From NCBI GenBank assembly GCA_002104985.1, contig MCGO01000161.1:21524-85523 (forward strand): DNA of 64,000 nucleotides. The letters are read 5' to 3'. Source of the stretch: Rhizoclosmatium globosum. Its lineage: Eukaryota; Chytridiomycota; Chytridiomycetes; Chytridiales; Chytriomycetaceae. Numbering within the stretch: position 1 is the stretch's first letter; each line of letters opens with the position of its first letter. Position numbers and translations under genes: made by a program. Of this stretch, positions 44,461-56,594 are shown in pieces. The notes below the pieces were generated by a model that worked only from the letters and a program-made list of their open reading frames with translations, made no database searches and was not told where the DNA came from.

Positions 44461-46724
44461 CTACCGCTTCAACAACCCTTCCACATCTTCACACCTACCA
44501 ACATCAATCTTGAGTAACTTGTACACATCCGCCATCTTGCGTTCATACCGCTCCCCACCAAGAACCAAAACACTCTTCCCAGGCTTCCCAAACCGCCCAA
44601 CTCGTCCACACATGTGTAAATAACTTCCAGGAGACGACGGCGGCCCAACCATAAACACGTGCGTCACATCAGGTAAATCCAACCCTCGCGCGTTATGCTC
44701 AGAAATAACCATCAACTCGTTCCCAGACTGGAAAAACCCGGCCGCCTTCACAACCCCTGTCGCCTCTTTCCTCTCACCCACTGGCGCAGAGGAATAATTC
44801 GTGTCCATGTACGCGGACGTGGCTGCATTGAAGTCAACGTCTTCTGTCGTCCGCGCTGCTTTTATACCGACGGATTTGAGGTACGTTACGACACGCGCGC
44901 AGGAGAAGCTTGAGGCGAGGAAGAGGATTCCTCGTGTTACACCGTCACGTTGGATGTACTGTTTTACAACATTGAGGACGCGCGGGTCGTCATCTGAAAG
45001 TGCGGGGTGTCGAAGTTTCGCGAGGTATACGGGTTCGCGGTCTGCGGAGGGTGTGGAAGCGTGTATTACGTCTTGTTCCTCTTTTGAGTGCATGTTTCGG
45101 AGGGAGGTGCCGTTTGGGCCGAAGACGATGCATTGGTGTGTGATGGAGGTTGGGGCGGAGTGGGTTCCGTTCACGTCCATTGTGATGGGGTTTACGATCC
45201 ATCCACGCATGCGTTCGAGTTCTTTGCGGACGGGGTTGTTCATTGTTGCGGAGCAGAGGATTACTTGGAGGCGGCGGGCGGCAGCGGGGTCGATTAGGGT
45301 TGTGGGGTTGAGAGAGGCACGGGTTTTTAGTAGGGTTGGGGCAGATTCCGTGGCGCGTGTTAGGGAGGCTGGGAGGGGTGTTATCGCAGCGCGTGTGTTT
45401 CCTTTTGTGTCTGGATTTTCGAGGGTTTTTCCTGGATGTGATGAGTGGGTGAGATGGTGGTCATTTGGAAGGCACAATAAACTCACGTTTTTTAGATCCG
45501 ATGGTACCACCAATGGACTCAGGCCTCCGCTTCTCCAAAATATAATCCATGAGTTGCTCAGAATACAAAGGATGATTCAATCGATTCAACTTGTCCTTGT
45601 TGGTTTCAAATCGTGAAGGAACGCGGACAAGAGTGTCGGCCTCGTCCAACACAATAGTTTGTAGTCGTGAAATATCTACAATTGGTTCTGTTACAATGAC
45701 GTCAAGGAGACGTCGAGGAGTGCCAATGAGAAGGGTTGGAGTATTTGTTTGCAGAAGTTGGGCTTGAGTTTCGAATGACGTTTGCGGTAAGAGGAGTTGG
45801 ACATGTTTGGGGATATCTGATGCATGAATTCCTTGCAGTAAAGAGAGAGACCATTGATAGAATTGAAGGGCCAATTCCGGAGTGGGTGCTACGAGAATAT
45901 TGGCGAGGTAGCGAAGCTAGTGGGCAATGATATGAGTTACAGGAAAGAACATCGAGTAAGTTGTAATGAAGGAAATGAAGGGATGTAGCTGTATAACCAA
46001 ACTTGCATTCCGCCAAAGTGAGAATAGTTCTTTTGCAGGAGAATAACCCTTTTGGTTACGATGACAATATCCCGCAGTTGACTGACATTTCACTCCATTA
46101 AAATTAGAAGTAAATGCTAATTTGGTTGCGGTGCGTGGATTGGAAGGTTGGTTGGAATGTAAGTTTAAAGAATGAGGAGTTTGATGAAAGGAATCTGGGC
46201 AGATTCTACAGCAAAGACTATTTCCCAATGCATTCCAATCTGATGGACATTATCATGGACCAGGTGGCATACCTTCTTTGGTTTGCCCTTGATTGATACT
46301 TCGGAATCAGCTTTCTCGTTTTGCACAGTATCCGATGGCAGCACCACCAACGGAGACTTCTTTGACAGAATCGCACAAAGAAGACCAAACGACTTTCCCG
46401 AACCGGTTTCGTCCTTGAGCACAACATCTCTGTGGGAAAGAACAGCGGGAAACAGGGCTGTCTGCATTTGCGATGGCGTGTCAATGTTGAAAACTGATTT
46501 GAGATTTGCAGCGATTCGAGGCGATGCTCCAATTGATTCGAAGGTGGTTCCCAGCTGGATTCGGTCAGAGTTAGCGTTGGTTCTCATTGTTAAAGCAGTG
46601 AACGCACCGAATCCAGGTTCATTTTGCCCGAGTCTTTGCTGATGGTGCTACTTATGATGTTGCTGTTGCTGTTGCTGTTGAGGGTCGACAGGGACCGCCT
46701 TAGGACAAGGTGAAGTAGTCTCAT
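44461..46724 (-). CDS. Mitochondrial DEAD-box RNA helicase
   Basis: Exons 46608-46724, 46273-46554, 45487-45916 and 44461-45431 encode 599 residues. The presequence MRLLHLVLRRSLSTLNS suggests mitochondria. Helicase motifs in order: F-x(17)-Q region TFESIGASPRIAANLKSVF with PSQMQ, motif I LKDETGSGKS, Ia PTPELA, Ib GTPRRLLD, II VLDEADTLV, III LCSATM, IV ILFLASSF, V ARGLDLPDVTH, VI YLHMCGRVGRFGK. Motif I has ETGSGKS for AQTGSGKT and motif VI has MCGR for HRxGR, as in divergent organellar DEAD-box proteins (Mrh4/DDX28-like). Likely role: mitoribosome assembly or RNA handling. The 356-nt second intron carries the hairpin element described separately. Confidence 0.88.
46065..46131 (-). ncRNA. Intronic hairpin element, copy 2 (H/ACA-like candidate)
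   Basis: This lies inside the helicase intron 45917-46272, same orientation as the host. Both stems and both internal-loop strands are identical to copy 1; differences fall in the terminal loop and in bulge positions. GATATTG follows the lower stem, where copy 1 has AATATTG. Confidence 0.4.
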
Positions 46725-46750
46725 TCTTCTTTGAAGGGTGAGTAGAAAAA

Positions 46751-46780
46751 GAAGAAAGAAAGAAAGAAAGAAAGAAAGAC
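46751..46780. repeat. (GAAA)n tract in bidirectional promoter
   Basis: About seven GAAA units lie in the 66-bp gap between the divergent helicase and deubiquitinase start codons. Confidence 0.85.
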
Positions 46781-46790
46781 AAACCAAATA

Positions 46791-49362
46791 ATGTCATCCA
46801 CAAAAGAGGCACCACTCGCACCTTCGCAACGAACAAAGCTCCCTGTTTCCGTGTCTCCCTTTTCCCTGTTTCCATCTCCTTCAACGACACCGGGCTCTGG
46901 CGGAAGTGCAAGTGGGTGTGTGCATCTGGCAGCGATCAAGCACCAGGGCGTGTCTGTGCCTGGTCAATTGGCGGTAACTCGTTCGTTTGCTTTCTCGTTC
47001 TTTGTTACTTTGTTTAATTGGCTGAATCGGAATGCCTGGCTGTTCCTTGTTTAATCTACTCTTCTAATCCCCCAAATCAATCAATCAATTCAATCCAATT
47101 CAAACAGAGACCCGCGTCGCTCTTGCTCGACAAGTTTCGCGAATACGTCAGATGCATCCTTGGAAACAATGCCCGTGGTGCGTTGTCTTGGAGTCCTTTC
47201 CAACAATGTCTGAATCTACAAACAAACTCAAACAGGCCACTTTCCTCCTCTTACGTCTGGACACACAAAAGACACTGAACTCGATGATAGAAAGAAGCGC
47301 AAAATGTCTCAACTCGAATTGGATATTGAATGGGTTCAATCGGTAACTACCATCCAAAGTACTCTGATATGTACTCAACTCTTTCATTCGTGGCAGATTC
47401 CTTTTCCTGGGTGCAAAATATGTGGTGATAATGGGTTCGGTCGGCTTCATGCTTGTCTCCATTGCTCTTTCATTGGTTGCGCCAAACACAAACATATGAA
47501 TGCTCATTTACTCGACACAACGAATACTCACTGCTTTGCCGTGGATTATCAGCACGCCTCCATTTTTTGCATTAAGTGCAACGATTATATCTGGGATCTC
47601 GACTTTGAGCGTGTTCTTGCTGGTGAACGGGTGCGGATGGATGCTTTGGTGTCCAAAGTGAAGGGTACGTCATTAGACTGAGAGAGCGAGTGTGAGCGAG
47701 AATGACAGCGAATAGAGAAATTTTGAAGCTGGCAGTCAGAACAATTTTGACTTGGGTAACAACGAAGAGCTTAATAGCGAAAATTGTAGTGGATAGGAGA
47801 TTCTCATCATATAATTCACATAGACTCAACAATCAAGCGATCCAAAAATGTGGAATGGACTCCGTCACTTGAAGAAGCCATGAAAATTCAAAAGTACAGC
47901 ACTCCCACGCGTCAATGCTCTGGATTACGAGGATTGAGTAACATGGGATCCACCTGTTTCATGAATGTCGTATTACAATGCCTCATTCACAATCCCTTGC
48001 TTCGAGTTCACTTCTTGAGTGACAAGCACAATGCTGGATTATGTCGAATCAAAAAGTCCGGAGGCAAATGTTGCATGGCTTGCGAAATGGATTCCCTGTT
48101 TACGAATGTGAGTGAGTGCTCTGGTTTCTCTCAGCACTCAACACACCAAAACATAGTTTTATAGTGGAGAGACAGTCCCATACAGTCCCTCCAACTTTCT
48201 CTATGTCACTTGGATGTCAAATGCTGCACTCGCCAGATACGCCCAACAAGATGCCCACGAATTCTTTATCGCAGTGCTGAACGAAATCCATTCAAATTGT
48301 TCTCAAGGTGAAATGTATCACCCAATCAACGTAAAATCTTAAACTCTTCCTTCCAGCAAACGCAAAAGAAAACACAAACTGCAGATGTATCATTCATCAA
48401 ACGTTTCAAGGATACCTGCAGTCAGACGTCACTTGCTCACAGTGCAAAAATGTGACAACAGCAAAAGACCCATACTTGGATCTGTCGTTAAACATCAAGA
48501 CTGCACCACCAAATGCGGCAGGCAGTAGAAAGAAGGGAGGAGGCGGAACTCCAAATTTGAATGCTTCGACCCTTGTTGGAGAAGCAAGCTGCACGTTATT
48601 AGAGTGTCTTGAGAGGTAATTCTGTGTTTGCTTGACAATGTACTTTGACTAAGCTGTTATTTTTTGAAGAAACTTTGCAGCTGAGACTTTGACGCATTAT
48701 CAATGTGGAAATCCTGGGTGTGCCAAAAGTAGCGAAAGCGTAAAACATGTCACAATCAAAAATTTGCCGCCTGTTTTAGCGTTCCAATTGAAAGTGGGTT
48801 GAAGCTCTTACAGTGTGTTTTCGAAACTTATTCTACATGTTTCCAGAGATTCGAACATTCTGGACAAGGTTCCAAAGTCGATACGCATGTGCAAATTCCA
48901 GCTGAATTGGATATGACACGTTTTACTACTCGAAGCGTTCAGGCCAGGATGGAAGAAAAGTCGACAGGAAGTTTGAAAGTGCCAAACCTGAATGCTGCAA
49001 GCGGTGGTGTCAGTGGAAACATCAGTACTTTTGACACTTTTAAGTGAGTGGCCAACAATTAAGATCTTTAAATGATTGACAATTTGCAATCAATTAGCGA
49101 TTCCGTACCTGAGTTCCGATACTCTCTCTTTGGGGTCGTGAATCATCAAGGAAGTTTAGAAACAGGTCATTATACGGCCTACGTCAAGAGTCGTGGTGAT
49201 TGGTTCTTGTTTGACGATCATACTGTCACACTTGCGACTCAGAGAGATGTACTTGCGAGCAAAGTGTATATGTGTTTCTATGTACGGGAAAACTTTTGCT
49301 TCTCACCTAGTAATGATCCTGGATCGGATATTCATGTGGCAGCTGCTGTCGGAAAAGTGTGA
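46791..49362 (+). CDS. UBP8: SAGA deubiquitinase Ubp8/USP22-like
   Basis: Nine exons (46791-46973, 47108-47177, 47236-47664, 47824-48107, 48157-48307, 48357-48615, 48670-48793, 48847-49043, 49098-49362) encode 653 residues. The N-terminal ZnF-UBP reads CKICGDNGFGRLHACLHC, CAKHKHMNAH and HASIFCIKCNDYIWD. The USP core has the Cys box LSNMGSTCFMNVVLQCL, QQDAHEFF, two CxxC knuckles (CRCIIHQTFQG, CSQCKNVTT) and the His box HQGSLETGHYTAYVK. This order and the zinc finger match Ubp8/USP22, which removes ubiquitin from H2B within SAGA. A 54-nt stretch in exon 3 (about 47343-47396) has splice-like ends and may be a further in-frame intron. Confidence 0.93.
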
Positions 49363-49560
49363 AGTTGTAGTAAAGAGCACATATTATACATTGTTGTTGA
49401 TTCAAGAATACAAGAATACAAACAAATACCCGTATAATTATCTAGTCAAGCGGATTTGTCGGTTCTTGGGATTTTCGTTCGTGATTGGCATTAAGACAGA
49501 CAGACTGTAAGGATATGCTCACTCATATTCCAAGATTCCTGATCCAAAATAGCAGACTCC

Positions 49561-52500
49561 ATGAATACTACTGGTCGGCGTTTGTCTGGGGACCTCGTTA
49601 TTCCAAATCCTTTTGTCACTAAACAAGAGCCCCAAGAAAGCGTGCTCAGTATCTCCCGGGTTCCTAGCTACTTTCATTTACCCTCTCCAACGTTTATGCA
49701 ACCCAAATCCCCGTTGGCAAAGCACGCACAAAAATCAGAACCAAATCTTTTAGACGCAAGCAGCTCAGAGCAGCTTCCATTCCACCTCCAACGCGACAAT
49801 CACTCCCGAGGCCCATTACGAATAGTAACAGCAGAAACTCCTGCTTATTCCAATTGTACAAATCAAGATGTTGTTAACCATATTGAAGCTCTGCTGGCTT
49901 CGCAGGAGACTATCCACGGCATCAACGATCGACTGAGACGAGTTCGGATGCAAAGTGCAGAATCTTGTGGATCTATTCATGAAAAGAGCTCTCCGAAACA
50001 TGGACGCAGTATTTCAATGATAAAGACGAGCTTCATGTCAAAGAGCCAGGTGTATCCCAGCACGGATAGCACTCAACTGTCACCTACAGCCACTATTCTG
50101 AAACAAAATGCTATTTTGGGAAATATGGCAAAGTCGCAGGTTTATAGTGGTATTAAGGATGACGGGGCACTTTCCCCTGGAGCATTTGGAAGTGAACGCG
50201 TCTTGTCGCCGTCAACTCCAACTCTAGTGCCTTCGAATACACTCTTAAAAGCTTCTCTCATGACAAGGTCGCAAATATACTCTCCCGCAAAAGTATCCCC
50301 CCTGGCATCTAGTTTTGCTTTGGAGTCACCAATCGAATCCTCGCCAACCACAAAAACCCTTTCCCCCAAAGCCACACTAGTTGCAAAAATGTCTGCCAAA
50401 TTGCCATCAACTGGACATTCCAGACAGAGCACGAATTCAAGCCAATCATCATTGAAAATTTTGACGGGGCCGTTGATGGCTTCCCGATCGTTCGTGGGAC
50501 GGATGCAAAGCGTTGTTGAGGATGATTCTGATCACTCGAAAATGATTCGTCCGAAAGATACACTCAACCGGAAAGATACAGGAGGACAAACAGCAGCCCA
50601 ACGTGTTCAGAAACCGAGTAAGAAAGAAACTGCGCTGTTCATTGCGAACCCGAGTCCGAATGAGGATAACGACGATGACGGGAAAACATTCGTCGAGCCT
50701 GAAGAAAAAGTCTCCAAAAAAGGGACATTGGTAGGGTTGTTTGGAAGTCTGAAAGGTAAAAGATCGAATCCTCGACGAGTTGCGCCTGAAGAACGGATAA
50801 ATGGATCGGGAGGCACACTGAAATACCCGAATGAGTCCACGTTGACACGGAAAACTTCGAGAAACTCGAAACGAGAACGCACTGAATCGAAAATGACTGA
50901 TTGCTCTAGGGACAGTGATGATCCTGATGCTTGTCCCACACCTACAGAAACGGAGCTCAGTCCTGTTGCAGTGTGGATGACGAATTCGATTGCAACGCCT
51001 ACAATTCAGGCTGCACAGGGAGCTCAGAAACTTGTAAGAAAGGGAGTCAAGATTGTAGCTACAAATATATTATCTCATAATGATTCGAGGAGTCAGCGTG
51101 AAACTCTTTGGGAGAAAATTAAGAAGGGGAATGTTGAGTGGGGTGTTATTTTCATTGTCACGGGACTGCTTGAATCAATAATTGTAGGATGCATTGAAGG
51201 TTATTTGCTGTGGAAGGTTTGGAAGTTTATTGGATTATGTTGGGGTGATTATTCAGGAGGCTCAAGGTTTATATTGGTGAGTTGAACACAAACACAGTAG
51301 TACCTATTGATGGCGCGGTTGCGACAACTAGGTTTATATGTCATTGTTTCTTTTTGCAGAATTCTTCTTTGTGTTTGGTCTCGTTGATGCGGTCAGTCCC
51401 ATATCTCCATCCTTCACCTGCTGACTCACTCCTTACCAGGCTTGGAACAAAAACTCACTTCAGATTGTCGTATGGACATTATTTAATATTGGTCAATTTT
51501 CATATACTCTGATACAAAGGAATCGCATCGCTGTGATTCAGTCCTGTGCCTCTCAATTTATTGCAATTTATGCTGCAGACCCGAAACCAGCGATCTATAC
51601 AGACGTTCGAAACCGAACTTCTCCATTCGATCCTTCAAAGCCCCCTGTTGATCCACTCTACTTATCTACGCGAGACGGGACAGTCTCATTAGATCTTACA
51701 GGAGGATGTCCTTGGCAGTTCAATGATGATATTCTTGATAAGCTCAATAATGCATTATCGTTCATGAACGGCTGGGAAGGATTTCAAACCGTCATACCTG
51801 TTATTTCAGGATTGGGTATTGTTGTATTGGCTGGACTTGGTTGGAACACCATCAAAGGTAATTTTCGAATATTGATTTTGATATGGACTAATAATTACAT
51901 ATAGAATTCAAGTGGAAGCAGTTCCAACTCCAAGGTGCTAGTTTAAGACGACGATGTATGTTTTGAACGAAATGAAATCGCTTTTTAAACTCCTATCAGA
52001 TATGATCTTACGCTATCATTTATTCATAATCTTACTCAAGGTATGCGTCGTTTTCTCACTGCGTCCCAAAACTCATGGCAGTTGCAGCTCAACATATTTT
52101 GCTCTGGTTGTATCATCAGCATGATGCTTGCGGCCACATTATATTCAGAGCAAGGCGAACGCGACCTCATTACAGGATTTACGACTTTGACTCGTTTATA
52201 CCCAGGAGCGCCATTAACGTACATCATCCCGCAATCTATGGTTCCTACAGCTAAACTAGCCTCTTCTTTATCTTCAAACATTGTCACGACATCATGCGTC
52301 AGCATTTTGTTTGCAATTATGTATATATGCTTGGGTTGGTATGCAATCCGAAAGTCAAATGTTATTGCGATGTCCGTATTTGTGATTCTCGTCATTGCGG
52401 ACATTGGAGCTGTCGTTTACGTCATCAATCTCGTAAATTCAAATGAAATTTATTTGAGTACGAAGGATATACTGATCGTGTTCTGTAAGTGTTTAAAAGC

Positions 52501-52763
52501 ATTATGTATGCAAAGACTAAAAAATTCAACTCTTCAGGTTACTTGCAATTCTTTTTGAACATAATAACCATTATAAATGGTATTTGGAGTACTCAAGATT
52601 TCAAATCTGGGTTACGAACGATGTGTAAGTTTTTGATGGAAAATTCAGATGTGATTTCATTGCTGACATCGCTGTTATAGTGGACGCACAACGAGTACTC
52701 GCGAATTCAGATACAGATTTATTTGTTAAATTAAAGCCACGAACGGCTCCTGTACTTGATTGA
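49561..52763 (+). CDS. Multi-pass membrane protein with long disordered N-terminus
   Basis: Eight exons (49561-51244, 51360-51391, 51440-51857, 51905-51955, 52000-52040, 52082-52484, 52538-52624, 52681-52763) encode 932 residues. The first ~520 residues are Ser/Thr/Pro-rich with many SP/TP sites and repeated SLMTKSQVYSP-like units. Six or so hydrophobic segments follow (WGVIFIVTGLLESIIVG, FFFVFGLVDA, FQTVIPVISGLGIVVLAGLG, CVSILFAIMYICLGWYAI, VFVILVIADIGAVVYVINLV). The pattern resembles fungal UPF0658 Golgi membrane proteins, but I cannot confirm this. The first donor was set at GTGATT (51245), because that alone gives a continuous membrane segment into exon 2. Confidence 0.65.
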
Positions 52764-52829
52764 TACTTATCAAAATACATTGCATTTTTCGTTGAAAATC
52801 TCTTGTGTGAGACCAACACTCCAGGAAAA

Positions 52830-53994
52830 ATGAGCAACCCCTTCACGATTGATGGAGAAGACAGCAACCCGTTTGCTGATGTATGTTTCGCGTTCAGCTG
52901 CTAGTATTGCATTTTGATTCTCAATCCGACATTCTTGACAGCAAAACACCGCCACCGGATCGCGATATGGATACGCGCCTCCAGCACCTATTACCCACCA
53001 CACACCTGAGCCTACTGCTTCGCCATATGGAGGCGCACCTTCGTTTGGTGGTCAGGGATATGGAAATGCCTCGAATAGTGCTGCAAAGTCCCTGGCTGAA
53101 CGCGAGGCTGAACTGAACAGAAGAGAAGCCATGCTAAACCAACGTGAAGTGCAGGTTAAAAGAGCTTATTTCAGCCTTCGCCATGGAATTAGTTTTTGAC
53201 GCGTTTTCTATTCACGACATAGGTTGAGAAGAAGGAAGCTTTGATGGAAGGCTATAACCCACCAAACTTCCCACCATGTAAACCACTTGTTTATCATGAC
53301 ATTGAAAAGGATATTCCTCAAGAGGGGAAGTGGATCGTCAAGAGAATTTATTACCACTGGTTGTGTAAGTTTCTATATGTAATTAATTGCATTCAAAAGC
53401 GATCCTGACCTTCAAGAATGTAGTCAGCGTATTGAACTATTTGATCAACGCAATCACGGGATTTATTTTGCTGGTCAACAAGGCGGAAAGCGCTGGTGGA
53501 AACTTTGGAGCTGCTTTGATCATGTTGGTTGCAATCACGCCAGTCAGTTTCGTGTTCTGGTATCAGCCGTTGTATAGTTGAGTAAATTTCATGTTTCAAA
53601 GGAGGGGTGAAAAGTGAATTAATGCTTCACCAAATTAGACGGAGTCAAGAGAAACCGATCCGTACAATTCTTTTTGTTCCAGTTTAACTATATCGCTCAC
53701 ATTGGGCTGGCGGGATTGATGTCTGCGGGTATTCCGGGATGGGGAGGTGCTGGAATCATTTACTGCATCAGTAACATCGGGTCCAACATTGGATTGGGAG
53801 TCATGTGCGCTATTACCAGCGCTGGATTCATTTATCAGGTTGTGTATGGAATGTGGCAGGTGAAGGCTGTTCGTTCTTACTACATGGCCCGTGGAATGAA
53901 TGCGGAGGAGGCGAAGCAGCAGGCGTTGACTGGAGTCGCTCAGTCTGGCTTGGGTAAGGAAATCATCAAGACTGCTATCAGAACTCAAGTTTGA
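52830..53994 (+). CDS. Secretory carrier-associated membrane protein (SCAMP)
   Basis: Five exons (52830-52880, 52942-53154, 53223-53364, 53424-53576, 53639-53994) give 304 residues. Two NPF motifs (MSNPFTIDG, DSNPFAD) bind EH-domain endocytic proteins. A coiled coil (LAEREAELNRREAMLNQREV) precedes the conserved NFPPCKPLVYHDIEKDIP block. Four transmembrane helices follow, with the SCAMP signature around WYQPLYNGVKRNRSVQFF and YGMWQVKAVRSYY. SCAMPs recycle between Golgi, endosomes and plasma membrane. Architecture is complete and length is typical. Confidence 0.94.
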
Positions 53995-54061
53995 AATGGG
54001 GAGGGAGAGGAAGAGAGTGTTTTCTATTTTGTTCGAGTTTGTTCCTTCTCAGTTTCCTCAC

Positions 54062-54067
54062 AATAAA
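54062..54067 (+). terminator. Putative poly(A) signal after SCAMP
   Basis: AATAAA lies 67 bp after the SCAMP stop, between it and the convergent ABHD11-like gene. Confidence 0.35.
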
Positions 54068-54134
54068 CATGCCCATAGAATCATACATAATTCCACTAAA
54101 TATATGAGGCCGATGATGAGATCTAAGTGTGTAT

Positions 54135-55112
54135 TTATTTGGAGGTGTTGGCCTTGATGAACGCTTCAACAACTTTGATGAAATCATTTGGCTTTTCCGA
54201 ATGGACCCAGTGGCCAGCGTCAAGACCCACAATTTCAGTTTTGGGAAAGAGTCGTTTGATTCCTGGAATGGCAGAGTCTGGAACATACCCACTCTTGTTC
54301 CCCTTCACAAACAAGGAAGGGCCCTCATAGGTTTTCCCCGCATCACTCAAAGGAAATCCAGCAATCCCACAAATATCCTTTTGCGGTCCCAACGAAGCCT
54401 CCAAAGCATCCAAGTTGATCCGGAAGGACAAATAATCCTGACCCGGCACATGCTTCAAATTGGTCAAAATAAACTGACGAATAGGCAGCTCGGGAATAGT
54501 TTTGATCAAGATTGCATCAGCTTCCGTTTGGGTCTTAACACGAGCGTTTTGAATCTCTCGCATTGCAGTGATGTAATGAGCGAAAATGGACGTCAAGTTC
54601 AAGACGATGGGAGACATGTCGACAGAGATGAGCGATTCGATGCGGGATGGGTTTGAGAGAGCCATATGCATCGCTGTTTTGCCGCCCCTGAACATCAATA
54701 GTTATTTGAGGTTATTGGGCTGTCAAGAACCCTGCCACCACCACCACGCACATACTCACATTGAATGGCCCATAACATGAAACTTATCGATTCCGATCTT
54801 GTCGCAGAGACTGAAGACATCGTCGGCCATTGACGGGTAGTCGTGCAAGACGGCGTGGGGCGAGTCGCCGTGGTTTCTGAGATCGACGGCGACCACCGAG
54901 GCACCGATCTTGTTTGAAAGCTGCTTTGCAATTGAGCGCCAGTTCTGCTTCGACCCAAAGAGCCCGTGCATTACGACCAAGGGCGATCGGGTGACTGTCG
55001 TTGGATTGTGCACTTCGTGGCTCAGGGGAAGCGTGTTGGTACTCAGGCTGTTGTAGTTGGTTCCGGTGGAGAAGCCTCGTGCAATGGCATTATGGCGAAG
55101 TAACTTGATCAT
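54135..55112 (-). CDS. ABHD11/Imo32-like mitochondrial hydrolase, copy B
   Basis: Exons 54760-55112 and 54135-54687 encode 301 residues. The presequence [19 protein letters not shown] is mitochondrial. Signature motifs: [51 protein letters not shown] (GHSMGG nucleophile elbow), [12 protein letters not shown] and [14 protein letters not shown] (His). ABHD11 supports lipoylated dehydrogenases in mitochondria. Paralogous to the gene at 17676-18609, but the intron lies elsewhere (within GHSMGG), so they are not recent tandem copies. Confidence 0.9.
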
Positions 55113-55192
55113 TACTTCTTTCTTTTGTTTTTGGGGATTTGATTTCTTTTTTCTTTTTCTTTGTTTTCTTTCAAACAAACAACCACTACAAA

Positions 55193-56352
55193 ATGGCCGT
55201 TAGAACCGCATTCGAGAACAGCAACGACATTGGAGTATTCAGCAGACTGACAAACTCATACTGTCTCGTTGCGATTGGAGGTTCAGAGAACTTCTACAGG
55301 TTGGATCCATTTCAGTACCTGGATGTAGCTTAACCACCTTCCTTATTAGTGTCTTTGAGAGCGAGTTGGCCGATGTCATCCCTGTCATCCACACTTCTAT
55401 TGCCGGAACCAGAATCGTTGGAAGACTCACTGTCGGTTAGTTTTGACCTCATTTCAACTCGACTTTGGCTTTGTGGATTTGGTGGAAACTATTGAGGCTA
55501 GGCTATATGGGTGCTAAACATGGACTCAGAATACCGTCAAATGTAAAAATGAATGGATGGCGGGAAAGGGGACGCTGGATGCTCTGTGGTTCTTAAGGGA
55601 TAATCTCTAAAACCCCCTGTTTCAGGAAACAAGCGTGGTCTTTTGGTTCCAAACACTACCTCCGACCAGGTATGTCTTCAACGAGCTTGTTTAAATGAGG
55701 GGAAACTGATTCGTGCGTTTCAGGAATTGCAACACTTGCGAAACTCACTGCCTGATGCCGTCAGAATCCAACGTATCGAGGAGCGTCTCTCTGCTCTCGG
55801 AAACGTTGTTGCCTGTAACGACTACGTTGCCCTTGTTCACCCTGATATTGATAGAGTATGTGTTTTGAAACATTGTGGACGAGACACCTTCCCTACATGA
55901 GACTAATCGAAGTGTAAAAGGACACTGAGGAAATCATCGCCGACGTTTTGGGAGTTGAAGTCTTCAGACAAACTGTTGCCGAAAACGTTCTCGTTGGAAG
56001 CTTCTGTACCTTCAGCAACCAGGGAGGACTTGTGCACCCAAAGACTTCTATCCAAGACCAAGACGAATTATCATCCTTGCTGCAGATTCCTCTCGTTGCT
56101 GGAACTGTGAACCGTGGTTCTGATGTGATTGGTGGAGGTCTTGTGGTCAACGATTGGTGTGCTTTTGCTGGTCTTGACACTACCAGTACCGAGATTAGTG
56201 TTATTGAAAGCATTTTCAAGCTCCAGAATGCTCAACCTACAAGTCTTGTGGGTGGTATGCGTGAACAGCTTATTGACAGGTTTGGATTTTTTTATTTCCG
56301 ATTCGCTTTAGGTATTGTTGCTAACTTACTCCTTCCTTATAGCTTCGTGTAA
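55193..56352 (+). CDS. TIF6: Eukaryotic translation initiation factor 6 (Tif6)
   Basis: Six exons (55193-55299, 55350-55435, 55626-55669, 55724-55855, 55921-56279, 56343-56352) encode 245 residues, the standard eIF6 length. It starts [20 protein letters not shown] and contains [37 protein letters not shown] and [19 protein letters not shown]. eIF6 binds the 60S subunit, assists its biogenesis and blocks premature 40S joining. The last exon codes for only three residues and the stop. No oddities in the fold. Confidence 0.97.
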
Positions 56353-56406
56353 ACGCTGCATTCATTTGAATCTTCATTCTGGGCTCGCTTATGGACTTGT
56401 TGCAAA

Positions 56407-56412
56407 AATAAA
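56407..56412 (+). terminator. Putative poly(A) signal after eIF6
   Basis: AATAAA lies 55 bp after the eIF6 stop codon. Confidence 0.4.
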
Positions 56413-56594
56413 ACGTTGTTCTTATCCATTAGTTTTTGTATGTTCAGCGTCACGGCGAATCACTCACGAACACAGTTTTTTTCAGTGCTTAAGTAGGACT
56501 TTTTAGGTAAAATTAGGATGCTGTGAAGGCGATTTAAATGACTAATAATAAACTTCATTTATTTGATAAAATAGAAGAGTTTTTGCGAAACTAC

